Below the pieces are notes generated by a model. The model was not told the origin of the DNA. It did no database searches and saw nothing but the letters and a program-made list of their open reading frames with translations. This document shows positions 1 through 13,140 of a DNA stretch of 64,000 nucleotides, piece by piece (positions within the stretch are counted from its first letter, which is position 1; every line of letters begins with the position of its first letter). Location: assembly GCA_018350325.1 (NCBI GenBank), contig JAEVLN010000022.1:389105-453104 (forward strand). The letters are read 5' to 3'. The translations under genes and the position numbers were made by a program. Source of the stretch: Globodera rostochiensis. Its lineage: Eukaryota > Nematoda > Chromadorea > Rhabditida > Heteroderidae.

Positions 1-1331
1 CCCCCCCCCCCCCCCCCCCCCCCTATGGATGGCCCCTAAGGGGGGGGGGGATTATCCTCAGGAAGAGTACGGCACGGAAATCCCTCCTCGGCCAAATTGG
101 CACGCCATCCCATCCCGCGGTGAGACGACCAACCAATCCACCCAGAGTCCCTCCCCACCCGGCATATTATCAGCCGGCGAGTGTTACACGCCCTCCGGGG
201 TGGGCATGTTTCCTGCTTTGATTCAGTTTTAGAAAAAATGCCGTCAGATTTTCAGATGAACGCAATGAGCGAGTTCAATTAAAAATCTCAAAAATTAATT
301 TACAAATTAAAAAAAAAAGAAAATTCCCAATTTCCAGTCGAATCCGGTCAACTTTGAGCTGATTAAAGCCCGTTTTATTCGGTAATTTACCGTTGGAAGC
401 TGAAAATGGGTCGGTATCAAAATTTACCAATTTTTATCGGCTAAAAAAGGGTTGGACGGTAATTTTTATAAATATAAAATAACATTAATTAAAATAAATG
501 TTTAATATTTGTGGTTAGACACGGGCACTTTCACTTCCAACTTCAAGCACAGCGACCGCCACCCAAACAATGGCAAATACAAAAACAAATTGTCGCGCCG
601 CCGTATTCGATATCATCAGCACATTTATTCATCCACCAAAATGCCATCATTCGGCAAAATGTGTGCCTTATCTATCCAACCGTCCCATCCATTCGTTCGT
701 TTATCGGCCACCCCCCCCCCCGTGCCATCTTTGAAACCGGCGACCGGCCGGCCAATCATTTCCTTCAAATTTAAATCTTCCAGAAAAGCGTTGAAGGCTA
801 TTTTTTTTTGCGCCATTTTTTCTTGAGAATTTAAATAAAATTTGAAACCGTCCTTCTTTTCGGCATTCAAAAAAGGATGCCATTCTTACATCCCCCCTCC
901 CCCCACAACACAGAGGCAATTTGCATAATTTAGAAAAAAATCTGATTAATTAAAATCTTCTTTGAGTAAATGGGGGCCTTAAAAAGCCCCCATTTATGTA
1001 ACTCCCCTCTTTTGGATGTTTTGGTCTTCAATTCGTTTTTGTTTTCTAAAGCGGGCGCTTCATTTTGATTATGTTAAGTTTTTTTAAAAATCATTCTTTT
1101 TTAATTTTAAATTTTATAAAAATAACAAAAAGTAAAATAAATTAAAAATTGTACTTACAAATTAGCGCTTAGGAAACTTTGCCTTTAATAGAGTTGAGCC
1201 CCGGCCCAAAGCATTACCCCCGACATGCCAACTTTTCATCTTTCCGCTCGACTTTCCCGCCACGAAGCGTCGTTGGCTCAATCCTACTTTAAAGCCAGTT
1301 GATAATGAATTTTTTTTTTTGAAGATGTGAG
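1..1331. other. intergenic, C-tract at left edge, no gene recognised
   Basis: The window opens with a run of 23 C followed shortly by a run of 10 G, which looks like a low-complexity or assembly-edge feature. The rest is AT-rich. A 67-codon open frame at 29-232 matches nothing I recognise and could be the tail of a gene to the left. Nothing else here can be supported as a gene. Confidence 0.6.
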
Positions 1332-4300
1332 ATGAATCCCCCCACTTCTTCCTCGTCCGATTTGCCTAGCGCCGCAGGCGTTCTCTACGACTGCCCCGAG
1401 GGCATTTACTCCGAAGAGCAACGTGCCTACCGGGTATACGCCAATGCGCCGATTAGGTTGGCCATTGAGGAGAATGAATGAATAGCGTTTTTTGTTTTAT
1501 TTTTATTTATTTATTTTGGCTTTTCCCTTTTCAGCTTTTTCGGCATTATGTCCAACCTTCTGAACATTGCCATTTTCTGTGATTGCGAAATGCGGCAACA
1601 ATTGGTCAACCACTTTTTGTTGGCTTTGTCTGTATCAGGTCATAATAATTTTAAAAAAAGCATTTTTTCATTTAAACAATTTCAGACTTACTCCTTTTGA
1701 TGTGCAATTTCTTCTTCCTCGTCTTGCCCGTCCTCGTTGCTGAAGTTGACTCATTCTTTTGGAACAATTTGTTCACGTACATTATCAGGTGTTTGTTTGT
1801 TTGTTTGTGTTAGCCCTTTTTTTGAATTATTTGTTAGGTATTCTTATCCTCTTGCCCTAACAGTGCAGACAAGCGGTAGGTAACCGCCAGCTTTTCGTTG
1901 TTAAGCCCCGTTTTTTTGGATTTTAGGGGTTTATTTGACTGTGCTCGTCAGTGTTCACCGTTTTCTCGGAGTTTGTCACCCTTTTAAGGTTTTTAGTGAT
2001 TAAATAAAATCAAATAAATAAACAACAAAACAAAAAAAGGCAAAGCGTTGGGTGTCTGGAAAGGCGGTGGAATGGGCCATTGTTGGGTCCGTGCTGTTCA
2101 GCTTTTCGGTGAACATCCCGACCTGGTTGGAGTTGGGCGTGATCCCGTGCTTTTCCACCCGATTCAACCGAACGTCCAGGCAAAACGGACGGCCCTTTTC
2201 GTTTTGTCTTTTTAATGTTTACATTTCAGTCAAATCCAATTGGCGTCCTTCCACAACATGACTTACATTCTGATCAAAAAATGTCTGGTCTACACCATTC
2301 TGATGTTCATTGTTCCATTCGCCACTCTGATCACTGTCAATTGGAAAATGGTCCGAACTTTTACGGGATTTTGTGAATTTCCCAAAAAAAAAAAGTTTAG
2401 GTCTGCGCACTTAGGTCCAGCACTCGGCTGAGGACCAACCACACACTTTCGTCCAACAAACCGCCAAACAGCGAGTGAATTTGTACTGATCAATTTTGTT
2501 AAAATTTCCAGATATTTCAGCAACATCGCACGACAACTCCATTTATTGAAGAGTACGAGGTGAACGCATTTTGAACACTTTGTCAGTCATTTATTTACCC
2601 GCCATTTTGCAGATATTCCGAGGTGTTCAAAGCGATCAGCAAAATTAACTACTCTAGGTGTTGAGAATTTAATTATTAATACATATATCTGTTGAATTAT
2701 TGTTTCAGTTATTATTAAATTTTATTTTTCTAAAAATTTTCAAAGTTTTCGAGTGATTGGAATGCATGCCTTGGGGGGTTAGAGCTTCTGACTGACTCCT
2801 CTCCCCTCCCCCAATTTCAGCTTGCTGAAACCCTCTTCGGAGCTGTTCAAATCGCGCTTTACCAACTCCACAAGGGACCGTTCAATTACACTGATGTTGT
2901 TGGCCATCGTCGGTCTGTTCTTGATCTGCAACGGATTGGCCTTTCTAAACAGCATTGTGGAGTCGTTGATTATGTTCTCAGACGAGACAAAAGTTTTTTG
3001 GGAATACTTTACCCTTTCTTTTGTCCCTTTTTATTTCAGCAATCTCTGCAAAACACAGCCGAATTGTTGACTACTAATTCAACGGGTGGGGGAATTGAGG
3101 GGCCGAAGCTTCAGAGGGAAGAAGCAAAATGGTGGATGGAAGTGATGGTCAAATGGTTCGAATGTTCGGTGGAGGTCAATTTGTTGTTACTTAAACAAAT
3201 GGTCAACAGGGAGGCCAAATTGCCTTATTTTTAAGGCAAATGCCATAATTTTGGGAATTTGCCTTATTGTTTGCCATATTTTCACACTTGCCATAATTTT
3301 GCCATATTTTTGACTTTGGTAAAAATTCTCATTTTTTACGGGAAAAATGAGAATTCCCGAAAAAGTGCTCTTTGATTCTTACAATTTGAAGTTTTTGGTT
3401 GAAAATCTGTTAACAAATTGAGTAAAAAATTCAAATTTTTCTCGGCGGCGCCTATCGGCACCGCCAAACCCTTCCCCCCAGAACTGAAGCAAAATTCTCA
3501 AAAAAACAAATGCTTTTTTGAAAATTCCTTAAGAAAACTGCCATAAAAATGCCATATTTTTGACCCCTCGATGCCATAAAAATGCCATATTTTTGGAGCC
3601 GGTTGCCATATTTTACCGCAGTTGAGTTGGCCTCCCTGATGGTCAATGGACTTAAATAAAAATATTATTTATTTTATTAAATATATTTAAAAGTGTTGAA
3701 TGAACTAAAATTTGGCTGTCAGGTTTCAAATGTGCTGATCACTCTGAATTCCTCCACCTCAACACTGATCTATTTGGTGTTCAGTTCAAAATACAGAATG
3801 ATTGTTAAATCGATCATTGGACTTCAAAAACGGGATAAGGTGAGCACTAATGAGATAGTTTTATAAATACGTATTTAACTTATTGTTTCAGTTCAACCGA
3901 GTGGCTTTTACCACCGCTCTCGCCGCTCGACGGGCTATGGAACTTTCGCTCATTCCTGAGGCATTTTAAATTGTTGAAATTTTAAATTCTGACAAAATTT
4001 TAGGAGGTCGAAAATAGGAGTCGACGCCGCAAGCGAACGACGACAATAACCTCGACGTTGACCGCGGTTCGGACACGCGAAGGGTCGACGGCGGCAAGTC
4101 TAAGTTCGCAGCGACAGGAGTCGCAGATGCACTACAGGCAAGCGAATCGACGTGTTCAAGACGTACAACATGGGGGTCGAATTGATTCTCGGAGAGTTCG
4201 ACTCAAATTCGCAAGGGATCGGATCTGACCATATATAATTCGTTCAACTTTTTCTCCAGGACTTCCACAATGCCCCAAAAGCTGCCAAAGATGATGAGTT

Positions 4301-4642
4301 GCCATAGCGGACTTCAATTGTCGTCGATTGACACCAGCAGAACAAATTCAGTGACGGCGGTCTCATTGTCGGCGGCGAGTCATCGGAGGGCAATGTTTAA
4401 AGGGCTCCAAAAGGGGTCGAAGGAGCTTTTCCGGTCTCAGGGAACGCTGAACAGATCGTTGACAAATTCGGAGTCGAATTTGAGGTGGGGTAAGAGGCTT
4501 TTTTGGAGATAAAATCGGGATAAGTTTCAGGTTAATGGACGAAGCTGAAAATTCTCCGGAGAAAAGTCCAGACGTCGGTAGAAAGAAAAACTGTGAGGAT
4601 ACCTTCGAATTAACAGATATTTCATGGCAAAACGTGTTATGA
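1332..4642 (+). CDS. rhodopsin-class peptide GPCR, FMRFamide-receptor-like
   Basis: This is a multi-exon seven-transmembrane receptor, probably for a neuropeptide, acting at the plasma membrane. I place the start at ATG 1332 (MNPPTSSSSDLP). In order the exons give TM1 (FFGIMSNLLNIAIFC, about 1537), TM2 (LLALSVSDLLLLMCNFFFLV), TM3 ending in VHRFLGVCHPFK (the DRY-equivalent region, about 1930-1985), TM4 (about 2075), TM5 (YTILMFIVPFATLITVNWK, about 2300), TM6 (LMLLAIVGLFLICNGLAFLN, about 2895) and TM7 with an N-S-S-T-S-T-L-I-Y version of NPxxY (about 3740). A long Arg/Ser-rich cytoplasmic tail follows, ending in SWQNVL and TGA at 4640-4642. Introns show GT...TTTCAG. The HRF...CHP signature and the long tail resemble the nematode frpr/FMRFamide receptor group. 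The ligand cannot be read from the sequence. The third cytoplasmic/extracellular segment before TM7 (about 3035-3175) is long, and its exon boundaries are uncertain. A transposon lies in the intron before TM7. Confidence 0.8.
3207..3638. mobile_element. hAT-type MITE in a GPCR intron
   Basis: This is a 432-bp non-autonomous element with short inverted ends (CAGGGAGGCCAA and its complement). It is flanked by a perfect 8-bp target duplication ATGGTCAA at 3199-3206 and 3639-3646, which is diagnostic of hAT insertion. The interior is made of repeated GCCATATTTTT/GCCATAAAAATG motifs. It also carries, at 3443-3465, the same GC-rich hairpin found in the larger elements at 8755, 50345, 54626 and 61520. 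It lies between the exons for TM6 and TM7 of the receptor gene, presumably in an intron. Confidence 0.85.
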
Positions 4643-5131
4643 CTAATTCATTTATTTCAAAAAACGATTTGCAATTGATAAACATTTCAATGCATAAGTT
4701 AAACGTTCGCCGCCTATACGCTAATTGGTAAGGCGCTTTATTATCTGCTTAACGCATTTAAAATATAAACATAATTTGTGACATTCTCTGTCTTACAAAT
4801 TAGGTAATTTATCTTCCTCGAAGCAAAAAATAGGAGAAATGGCTTTTTAGAGAGATGACCATTTAGCCAACTGAGTCCCAAGGACATTCAGTACCATTTT
4901 TAATTAACAATTATGGTTTCTAATTAAATACTGGTCAAAGTACCGCACACTCGACTACGGCAGCCATTAGGTGGAGCTAGACTCCGGACTATCGAAGAAG
5001 TCCGCGTTTTTTTTTTTTCCTCGATCAACTAAGTACAGCCAAAATTTTCCCGTTCCCGCGGGATTCCCGTGAAAAAGAAAAATTAAAATTTCGTTGGTAA
5101 CCATTTTTGGAAAAGCACAATTCGCGCTCCG
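4643..5131. other. intergenic spacer, no gene seen
   Basis: AT-rich spacer between the receptor stop and the NOP14 start. I found no exon resembling the missing NOP14 N-terminus and no tRNA or repeat. Confidence 0.5.
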
Positions 5132-7531
5132 ATGTCGACAAACCGGAATAATAAGCCGTCAGCGTTGGCTTCCCGCGTGGCTGCTGAGCGGCGACAGCGG
5201 GCAATTATGGCCATGTTGCGGGATGAGCAAGAGGAACTGACGGAACAACTGGACGAACGCTTTCGCGAGTTGAGTGAGCAGGGAATGATCGTTCGGCAGC
5301 AGGAGACGAAATTGAGGGGCACGGCGGTGGTGGAGGAGGAGGGCGCAGGCAACGGCTTGTCCTCAGCCTACGATGAATTGGTTGGTGCATTGCAAAATCT
5401 CTCTTAAAGATTTGCTTAATTCTTATTTTCGAATTTTTTCTTTACAAATTCGGCCACTTTTACGCCTTTTTTTTTTGACAGTATCACGACCTGCAACTGT
5501 TACATCCGGTCGTCTCTCACGCCACGGCTCAACCAAATCGTCCAAAAAGTGACGACGAATCGGCGACGGCACCACCTCCGAAATCCCACGCTGTTTTGGA
5601 TTTTGCCGTTGCGTTGGCCAATTTTTTGGACTGTGCCTCCGCCCCTGAAGCGTCGTCTCCGGCCAACATTGCCAAGATGGACTCGCTGTTGCGCAACCAA
5701 CTCCAACCGGCACTTTATGTATTTAAAACATTAAATATAAAACTTTGCCTGAATTGTTATGAAGATATGGTGGAATCCGAAGATTTGTATGCTTTCATTT
5801 GAATAGAAATTTTAGAAATTTCCGGTCGCCGGGCCTCGACACATTTTGGAGCAATTTGGCAAAATGCATGCAGAGTTTTTGCGCTCTAAAAGGTGTCGAA
5901 TGGAAACTCCTTCGTTTGTGCAAGTATTTAATTTTTAAAAATTAAGGATTTTTTTTTAATCTAAAACTAATTCAAACTAAATTCCCGGATTTTTTTTCAC
6001 TATTATCTCCCATTTCCAGGTCACTGTTTTGCAATTGGCTGCCTCACTCTTTCCCTCAAATGCGCGTTTTCACCCAATTCTCACAACGGCTGTTGCATTT
6101 GCTTCGGAAGTGATTGGACAGTAAATTTTTTTTTTCTCCAATTTTTTTTTTTATTCTCTTTTCAGCACTCGAATTCGTTCAATTGGCCAATGCGCCCGTC
6201 TGATTTTCCTCTGTGCCCAAATGCTCGAATGGTTTTGCACACGGTCCGACCCGTTTTTTGAATGCGATTTAAGTTTTTAAAGATTTTAGGCCGAAATATT
6301 TCCCCGAAGTGATGGCCTTTCTGCTGGGCGCCCTTCAGTTGTGTTGCGAAAGCCAAGACGACCAAAACGGTCGGGAAGAGCCTTTCCCGACAATGAATTT
6401 CCCAACTTCGCGTCCCCACCGACAAATGCTTTTCGTTGGGCCAAATGTTTCTTTTCCTTTTTATTATAAATTTATGACATTTTACGCGGACTTTTAAATT
6501 GGTTGTGATTTTTGGAGAGGTAAATCAAAAATCCCAACGATTTTTTGTTTATTTCAGAAATTAAATTATTCTTTAAAAATTTTTACTGAAAATTTTTCAA
6601 ATTTCTGTTAAGGTAACGGCCCAATGTCCTCTGGCAAAAACTGGCCAATGTTTGGATCGGTTGTCGCTTCAACAAATTTTTGTTGCAAATTCCGATGAAA
6701 TTGAAAATGAAGAAAATGGCGGGGAAGAAAGTGTTGCCGGCAATAATTTGCTCCGATTGCTCGTCGTTCGCACTTTACTCGACACAATCGGACGGTACGC
6801 TCGCAAATACGGCGACGACGAACCGAGCGGAGCGATGCGACCGGCGTTCAATGCCATTTTTGGGTCTGTTTTTAAGTGCCATCGAAATATTTGAAATTCT
6901 TTTAATGGAAAAATTGGAATTGGTTCAAGACCAAACAACAATTTGAATAAAATTGCATTTTAAATCGGCGGTTTCAGTCCCTTTCACCGCCTTTGTATTC
7001 GCCTTCCCTTGGCCAATTATCCGACCGAATTGGCTGACGAAGCTTCGCGACTCACTGCACTTTTGGCCAAATTGATAGAGCAAAATGCGCGTGTCACGCA
7101 AATGAAACGTTCCGTCAGGAGGGGGCTAAAGTGATTTTTAAGCTTACCGGATTTAATGAAATTTCTCAAAAATCAAATGTCAGGGCAATCGAAATGTTAG
7201 AGCCGCGTTTTGACGAACGGTTCAACCCAGAGCGGCCTTCTCAGTACGGAACGAATGATGGGACAAAGGCCAGGGAGAAGAATTGGGCGAAAAGGGCCAG
7301 AAAAGAACGGAGAGGGGCCCTTAAAGTGTTACGGAAGGATGCGAGAGAGTTGGCCGGGTGAGTCGAGACGTTATTTTTTGTTTTTTTATTAAAAAAACCC
7401 CCATTTATAGGGCTTACGCAGAACGGCAACGCAAAGTGCGTCGAGAGCGGGACGTGAAGACAAAACGAATATTGCAGTCCCTGGAGGTCCAAGAGTCGGA
7501 ACACAAAAAGCTGAAGGCGATGAAAAAATAA
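5132..7531 (+). CDS. NOP14: NOP14-like nucleolar protein, N-terminus apparently missing
   Basis: NOP14 is a small-subunit processome factor needed for nucleolar 18S rRNA maturation and 40S assembly. The first exon carries the characteristic REEQEE-MTEQLDE-type segment (here RDEQEELTEQLDERFREL, about 5215-5270). Middle exons give the helical core: VTVLQLAASLFPSNARFHPI near 6020, a YFPEVMAFLLGALQLC segment near 6300, and RLLVVRTLLDTIGRYARKYG near 6750. The C-terminus has the basic tail typical of the family: IEMLEPRFDERFNPER, then KRARKERRGALKVLRKDARE, then AERQRKVRRERDVKTKRIL and a final KAMKK, TAA at 7529-7531. The family is usually about 850 residues. This model gives roughly 550-600, because the first ~300 residues of other NOP14 proteins are not found upstream. 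The start at 5132 is simply the first in-frame ATG. The gene may be truncated, or it may have an unrecognised upstream exon. Confidence 0.78.
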
Positions 7532-8124
7532 TTTTGCTTGGCCAATGCTTCTTGTCCTTTGTTAATTTTGTTTTTATTTTGTCCACAACAAAAAAGAACA
7601 TAATTCGGTCAAAAGTCGATCCCTTTTATTTAAAAAATAATGGAACAAATTAAGCCCTTTTGTCCAATTTGGCTTACCACCGAACCTTTTGTCCACGTAC
7701 GGGTTCAATCACTTCAACACCCCTCACAAATTTTGCAAAACTTCCAATTCATAGCGGGGTAAGTTGACACCGCCGTACACCGTTTTTGAAATGTCCTGAC
7801 TTTCTTTCTTATCAGCAAAGCAAACCAACCCAAATTAGAAGAGAAATATAGCCTTTGAAAAAATTTATCATCGCAAAAAATTGAAACAATTTACCTGTGC
7901 ATTTTAACATTTACACAAAAAAATATTGGTTTTTCATACCAAAAGTAATTGCAAGCAAATTCAAAGTTTCGGGTCCTCTTTTTTACGCAGCGATTTAATT
8001 CGGTTTACCCCACAAACCCGGAGCCGGTCATTTCTATTTGGTCATGAACTTAAGTGCAAATGTTTGATTTCTATTTTATCGCAAAAGTTACTTAATTGTA
8101 AAATTCCCCCTTTAATGCACGGAA

Positions 8125-8437
8125 CACAGCGCGTCATTTTTGCATTTTATTACCGTTTAAGGTAGACAGTGCACTCTCTCGCTTTTCCCTCTATTTCTCT
8201 AACCGTTCTCTTCTTTTGGCGTTCTCTCTTTTTTTATTTAATATAATCGCTCAATTCTTGAGTTATAGGCCAAAATGTTCATAATTTTATAGAATTTTGA
8301 TTAAAATGCCTGAAAATCCTTCAACATAATTTTTGAATTTAGCGTTTGTTTTCTTTACTTTTCTTCACTTTTTTTTCGTGTCGAAACTCTTGGCTAAATG
8401 GTTTTGCGGTAATAAAATGCAAAAATGACGCGCTGTG
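8125..8437. mobile_element. MITE with 31-bp inverted ends
   Basis: A 313-bp element with near-perfect terminal inverted repeats of about 31 bp, beginning CACAGCGCGTCATTTTTGC and ending in its complement. It is flanked by ACGGAA at 8119-8124 and 8438-8443, a candidate 6-bp target duplication. There is no coding capacity. The superfamily is not clear from a 6-bp duplication. Confidence 0.75.
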
Positions 8438-8754
8438 ACGGAACCCAATGTTTAAAAAAAGGAGCTATAATTCGGTGCTGAGTGTTGCCGAAGCATAAAT
8501 TTGGTAGGAATTCGATTGTCTCGTCGAGACGAATTCGGCGCCGTTGTTCGGCCGGAATTTTGTTAAAAGCCCACAAAAATTCCATCAAAGACTAATTATG
8601 CTTAAAGGCAAACTAATTGCCTGCACAATAACACCGGTCCTGCGCCGGTCTTTGTTTAAATGTTTTGATTATGTTCCATTCAAAGTCGGCATTGCAAAGT
8701 TAGCCCGCGCCGAGTTCTAAACCCCAACTCAGCTTTTTCCCATATTAATTTATG

Positions 8755-9256
8755 CAGGCCCGTAGCCAGGAATTTTTTTCGGGGGGGGGGCCGTTCTTAG
8801 GGGTGTATTTTTTCCTTTTTATTGCATTTTTGTTAAGCAATTTTTCCAAAAAATGTTCGATTTTAGGGGGTGCATTTTCCGTTTTTACTCTAGTTTTGTT
8901 AAGAAATTTTCAAAAATGCAAATTTTTTGCGTATTCAGCTTACCGTTGGGGGGGGGGGGGGTCGGCGGTGCCGATAGGCGCCGCCGAGAAAATTTCGAAT
9001 TTTTGACTCAATTTGTTAAGAGATTTTCAACCAAAAAACAAAAATCGGCCTTTTTTTGAAGTTTTTTTAGGAATGGGAAGGGTCGGCGGTGCCGATAGGC
9101 GCCGTCGGAGAAAATTTTTGAATTTTTGATGTGAATTTGTTAAGAAAATTGGTCAAAAAATTGTAAAAGTGCAAAACAATAGGGTCCCCCCTCTTGTTTT
9201 TTTTTCTCAAATTTCATTTCGGGGGGGGGCAGGCCCCCCCCCTGGCTACGGGCCTG
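8755..9256. mobile_element. hAT-like non-autonomous element with two GC hairpins
   Basis: A 502-bp element with ends CAGGCCCGTAGCCAGG and CCTGGCTACGGGCCTG. It is bounded by a perfect 8-bp target duplication AATTTATG at 8747-8754 and 9257-9264. The interior has long G tracts and two monomers of about 120 bp, each opening with the family hairpin (8963-8986 and 9084-9107). There is no transposase frame. It belongs to the same family as the elements at 50345, 54626 and 61520. Confidence 0.92.
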
Positions 9257-9316
9257 AATTTATGTCCGAGAGGTTTATTTTATTTTTGTTTTAGATATTG
9301 AATTTAATGCTAAATA

Positions 9317-12300
9317 ATGGAAAATATGGAGACGGAGAACATTATGAATAGCGGCGGAACGATGAAAATTGCACTAAAAGTTGCTGCTGACAAAGCATTG
9401 GCGGAACAGATCGATCGCGAAAAGGAAATCACAAAGGAGCGTGTGGCCATTCTTGACTTTGGCGCGCAGTATGGAAAGGTTTTCTTCAAAAAATTGTCAT
9501 TTTAAAATATTCAAAGGATTCTCTGAAAAAAGCCTTTCAATTTAAAGAAAGAAAACCGGCGGGCGACTGCAATTTTTTCTTTTAATTGCGTAGGTTAGAA
9601 TTTGGTTACTTTTAGTTTAGCATTGGGCGTCCATCGAATTTTATTCATTTGTTTCTGGAACTTTTTTTGTTTTTGTATAATAAATAACAGAAAATCTTCC
9701 CGCCTTAAGCTCATCGATCGCCGTGTTCGCGAGTGCAATGTTTGCAGTGATTTGCTCCCATTCAGCACGACAATGGATGAACTGGTCCGAGACGGTTACA
9801 GGTAATTAGAAGCATTTCCGTCGTTTTGGCTTCGACTTTTGGCCAAAAATGGAGGCACGATTGTATTCTACGACTCGTAAATTTAGTGCCATAATACTCA
9901 GCGGAGGACCGAATTCGGTTTACGTGGAAAATGCTCCTGTGTACGATCCTGAACTGTTGAGTGGTCGACTTCCTCTGCTTGGTATTTGCTACGGTTTCCA
10001 GGTCCGGTATTGACACTTTATGACCTCAGCCCGGTACTCTTTGGACTCCAATTACCCCCCCCCCCCCTTTTCATCTTCAGTTAATCAACAAACATTTCGG
10101 CGGATCTGTCAGTCTGCAGCCACGACGTGAGGACGGTCGGACCCGAGTTAAGGTTAACCCGCAATCGGACATATTCCACGAACTGCAGCCGGACCAATTT
10201 GTGTTGCTCACCCACGGGGACGGAGTGACGCCGGAGACGGCCGCGAAAAACGGATTCCGCTCGGTTGCGCTCAGTGGAGAATTTGTAGCAGGTATTTTAG
10301 TGCAAAAATTGAGCTTTTTGTTGTTTTGAATTTTTGACTTCCTGCGATTGAATTGCATTAGTTAAATTTGATGTCAAATTTAGCCATCGAAAACCCCGAA
10401 CGGCGCATCTACGGTCTTCAATTCCATCCAGGTGACGGAAAAATGGCAAAACATTTTGTTGAACTCAGAAAACACCGCGACTTGCAGAAGCCGACCTCAC
10501 CGAGCACGGCATCCAAATCATCGACAACTTTCTTCGTCGAATTTGCTCACTTAAGTGCCATTACACGCTGCAGAATCGAGAACAAATGTGTGAGGAGCGC
10601 ATTCGAAGTGCGGTCGGGCCGACCGGCGAAGTGCTCGTTTTGGTGTCGGGCGGCGTCGACTCCACCGTTTGTGCCGCGTTGTGCACAAAAGCGTTGGGAG
10701 GCGAAAGGGTGGTAAGCAAAGCGACGTGGCCATAAATATTTTAATGGATCGACAAACATTTTAGGGGGGGGGGGTGGAGTGGAGGCAGAAATGAATTGGG
10801 GACTGATCTATTTTAGAAATTATGGATAATAATTTGGCTTTTCGCATTCATTTTCACTAAATAAATATGTTTGCCGAGAAAAAAAGTTTCCTTTAACAAA
10901 GGCTAACAATTTATAATTAAAATTGAATTTTTGAATTCAGCACGCCATTCACATCGACAATGGGTTCATGCGGCTGAACGAATCGGATAGAGTGATGCTT
11001 TCTTTGCAGGACATCGGGTTGAGTAAGTGAACGAACGAACGAAACAGAAACATGTCTTTAACTTTGCTTCACTTTCAATTCCCACTTCTTTCAGAGGTCC
11101 ACCGTTTCAACTGCGTGTCCAAGTTTCTGACGGGCTCTATCGTCCAGAACGGAGTGCAAACTCTGCCATTGCTCCGGGTCGTTTCACCGGAAGAGAAGCG
11201 GAAGATCATCGGCGACACGTTCATGCGGTGCAAGGACATGGCCATTCAAAAGGTTCAGATTTAGGCAAAACAAATATCACGGTGCCTGTTTTGTCCCTTT
11301 TCAGTTAGGCCTTAGTGCTGATAATATTTTTCTGGTGCAAGGGACACTGCGTCCGGACTTGGTGAGTGTACTTCCACGTACCATTGGAAAAAAACTCTAA
11401 AATTCAAGAACATTTTGGGGTTTATCAACCAAAACGGTGGGGGTTTATCGGTCTTCTGTCAGATTGAAAGTGCCTCCGAGTTGGCCAGCGGTTGTGCGGA
11501 CGTAATCAAAACGCACCACAACGACAGCGCGTTGGTTCGTGAGCTCAGAGATTTGGTAGCATTTTTGGAAGAAGTACTAGCAAATACGTTTTTTTGTTGT
11601 TGTTTAGGGCCGGGTTGTGGAACCCCTTCAGGAGTTTCACAAGGACGAAGTGCGCGAGTTGGGCCGATCGTTGGGGCTGCCGGAGCACATCGTCAACAGA
11701 CATCCGTTCCCCGGACCCGGGTTGGCCATTCGCATACTTTGCGCTGACGAACCATTCAAAGTATGAAACTTAAAAATTAATTTTTCTTTTCTCTTTTTGT
11801 GTAGGAGGAACACTTCGAAGAAACTCAGCAGCGCATCAAAGAAATTGTGGAGGCGTTCGACGATAGATTCAGTGCCATTCTTTTGCCAATTAAATCCGTC
11901 GGTGTGCAGGGCGATCGGCGTTCCTATTCGTATGTTGCGGCAGTGTCAATCAAAAACGCGTCGACGGAGAACATCCCGTGGCCAAAACTGGAGGAGTTGG
12001 CTCGGCTGTTGCCCAACGAGTGCCATTACATCAATCGGTTAGGTGAACACCTCGAAAATGCGAACACATCATCTGCATCCTTCTTTTGACAGCCTTTTAA
12101 ATTTTCTGTCGGTTTTAGAGTTGTGGTCGGCTTCGACATCGGGCCGGTCAACGACATAACAATAACGCACATCAACGAAGGTATCACATCGACATTTTGG
12201 CTATTTGGTTAGGCATTCTTTTCTTCCGTTTTAGGCACTTTGCAGCAGCTCCAACAGGCCGACCACATTGTGTACCAAACGTTGTGCGGGTTGGACTGGA

Positions 12301-12795
12301 GAGACCAGCCGAACCTCGGGTTGGACAACACCCTTCAGTGCGTTCAGCAGGTAAAATTTGCGGAACTTCCATCTCAAGGGATTTACTCTGTACGTTCTCC
12401 TCTATGTTTGCGCAGTTCCCTGTCATCATGATCCCAGTGCACTTCCTGCGTCATTTCAAGCCTCCCCAGCACTTTCCGTCCACCCTGCGCTCCATTGTGC
12501 TCCGTCCGTTCATCACCCGCGACTTCATGACCGGCCAAGCGGCGCTGCCGGGCCGGGACATTCCCTTTGAGGTGGGGAGTCTTCTCCAATTTATGGGACT
12601 TTAAAATCAGAGAGTTCCATTTTGAAGACAATTTATGAAATGGTGCGTCGTATCGAGGCGGAAATGTCGTCGATCTCATCCGTTTTGGTTGACCTGACAT
12701 CGGTGGGTATTTTGTTTCAAAAAAGTTTTAGTTACATTGACCAAATCGTTTTATTCATTTTTCAGAAACCTCCTGGCACGACCGAATGGGAGTGA
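9317..12795 (+). CDS. guaA: GMP synthetase (glutamine-hydrolysing)
   Basis: This enzyme converts XMP to GMP using glutamine and ATP in cytosolic purine synthesis. The start is ATG 9317 ([14 protein letters not shown]). The N-terminal class I glutamine amidotransferase domain shows [30 protein letters not shown], the nucleophile motif LLGICYGFQ (about 9975) and HFGGSV. The His-Glu of the triad is QFHP-E, with the Glu codon split by an intron (about 10430/10484). The ATP-pyrophosphatase P-loop [15 protein letters not shown] is near 10630, followed by [14 protein letters not shown], then [17 protein letters not shown] (across an intron), [14 protein letters not shown] and [14 protein letters not shown]. 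The C-terminal dimerisation domain includes [18 protein letters not shown] and ends KPPGTTEWE, the usual end of the family, with TGA at 12793-12795. About a dozen short introns are present. All catalytic motifs are intact, so it should be functional. Confidence 0.95.
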
Positions 12796-13140
12796 GTGAC
12801 ACTGTGTCTGTGTGTTTGTAAAGAAACAATGAGCAAAAGGGTCATTAATAAAGACGCATCTCCCCGTTTTGTACCCCTATTTTCATAACATTTCTTCCTA
12901 ATTAATAGGTCTATTTATGTTCCTCAAAGTCTGACGCGAATGAATCCAACTGTCCATTCCGCGCATTGTTTTGACTTCACACGGAACATATCTGTTCGAT
13001 CATCTCTGCTGTTTTAATACAATAAATTTATGACCTTTTTTTGAATTCTTTAAACTTTTGTTCAACTGAACGACTACAAGCGAAGTATTTTTGTTGAATA
13101 AATTGAAAATGGTTGGTTTTCTCCCTCTGTTGGCCGTCCG

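Larger units (their letters stand above)
7532..9316. other. intergenic, two MITEs, no gene
   Basis: Spacer between NOP14 and GMP synthetase. Apart from the two transposons listed separately (8125-8437 and 8755-9256) I see only AT-rich sequence and short spurious frames, one of which spans a transposon end. Confidence 0.6.
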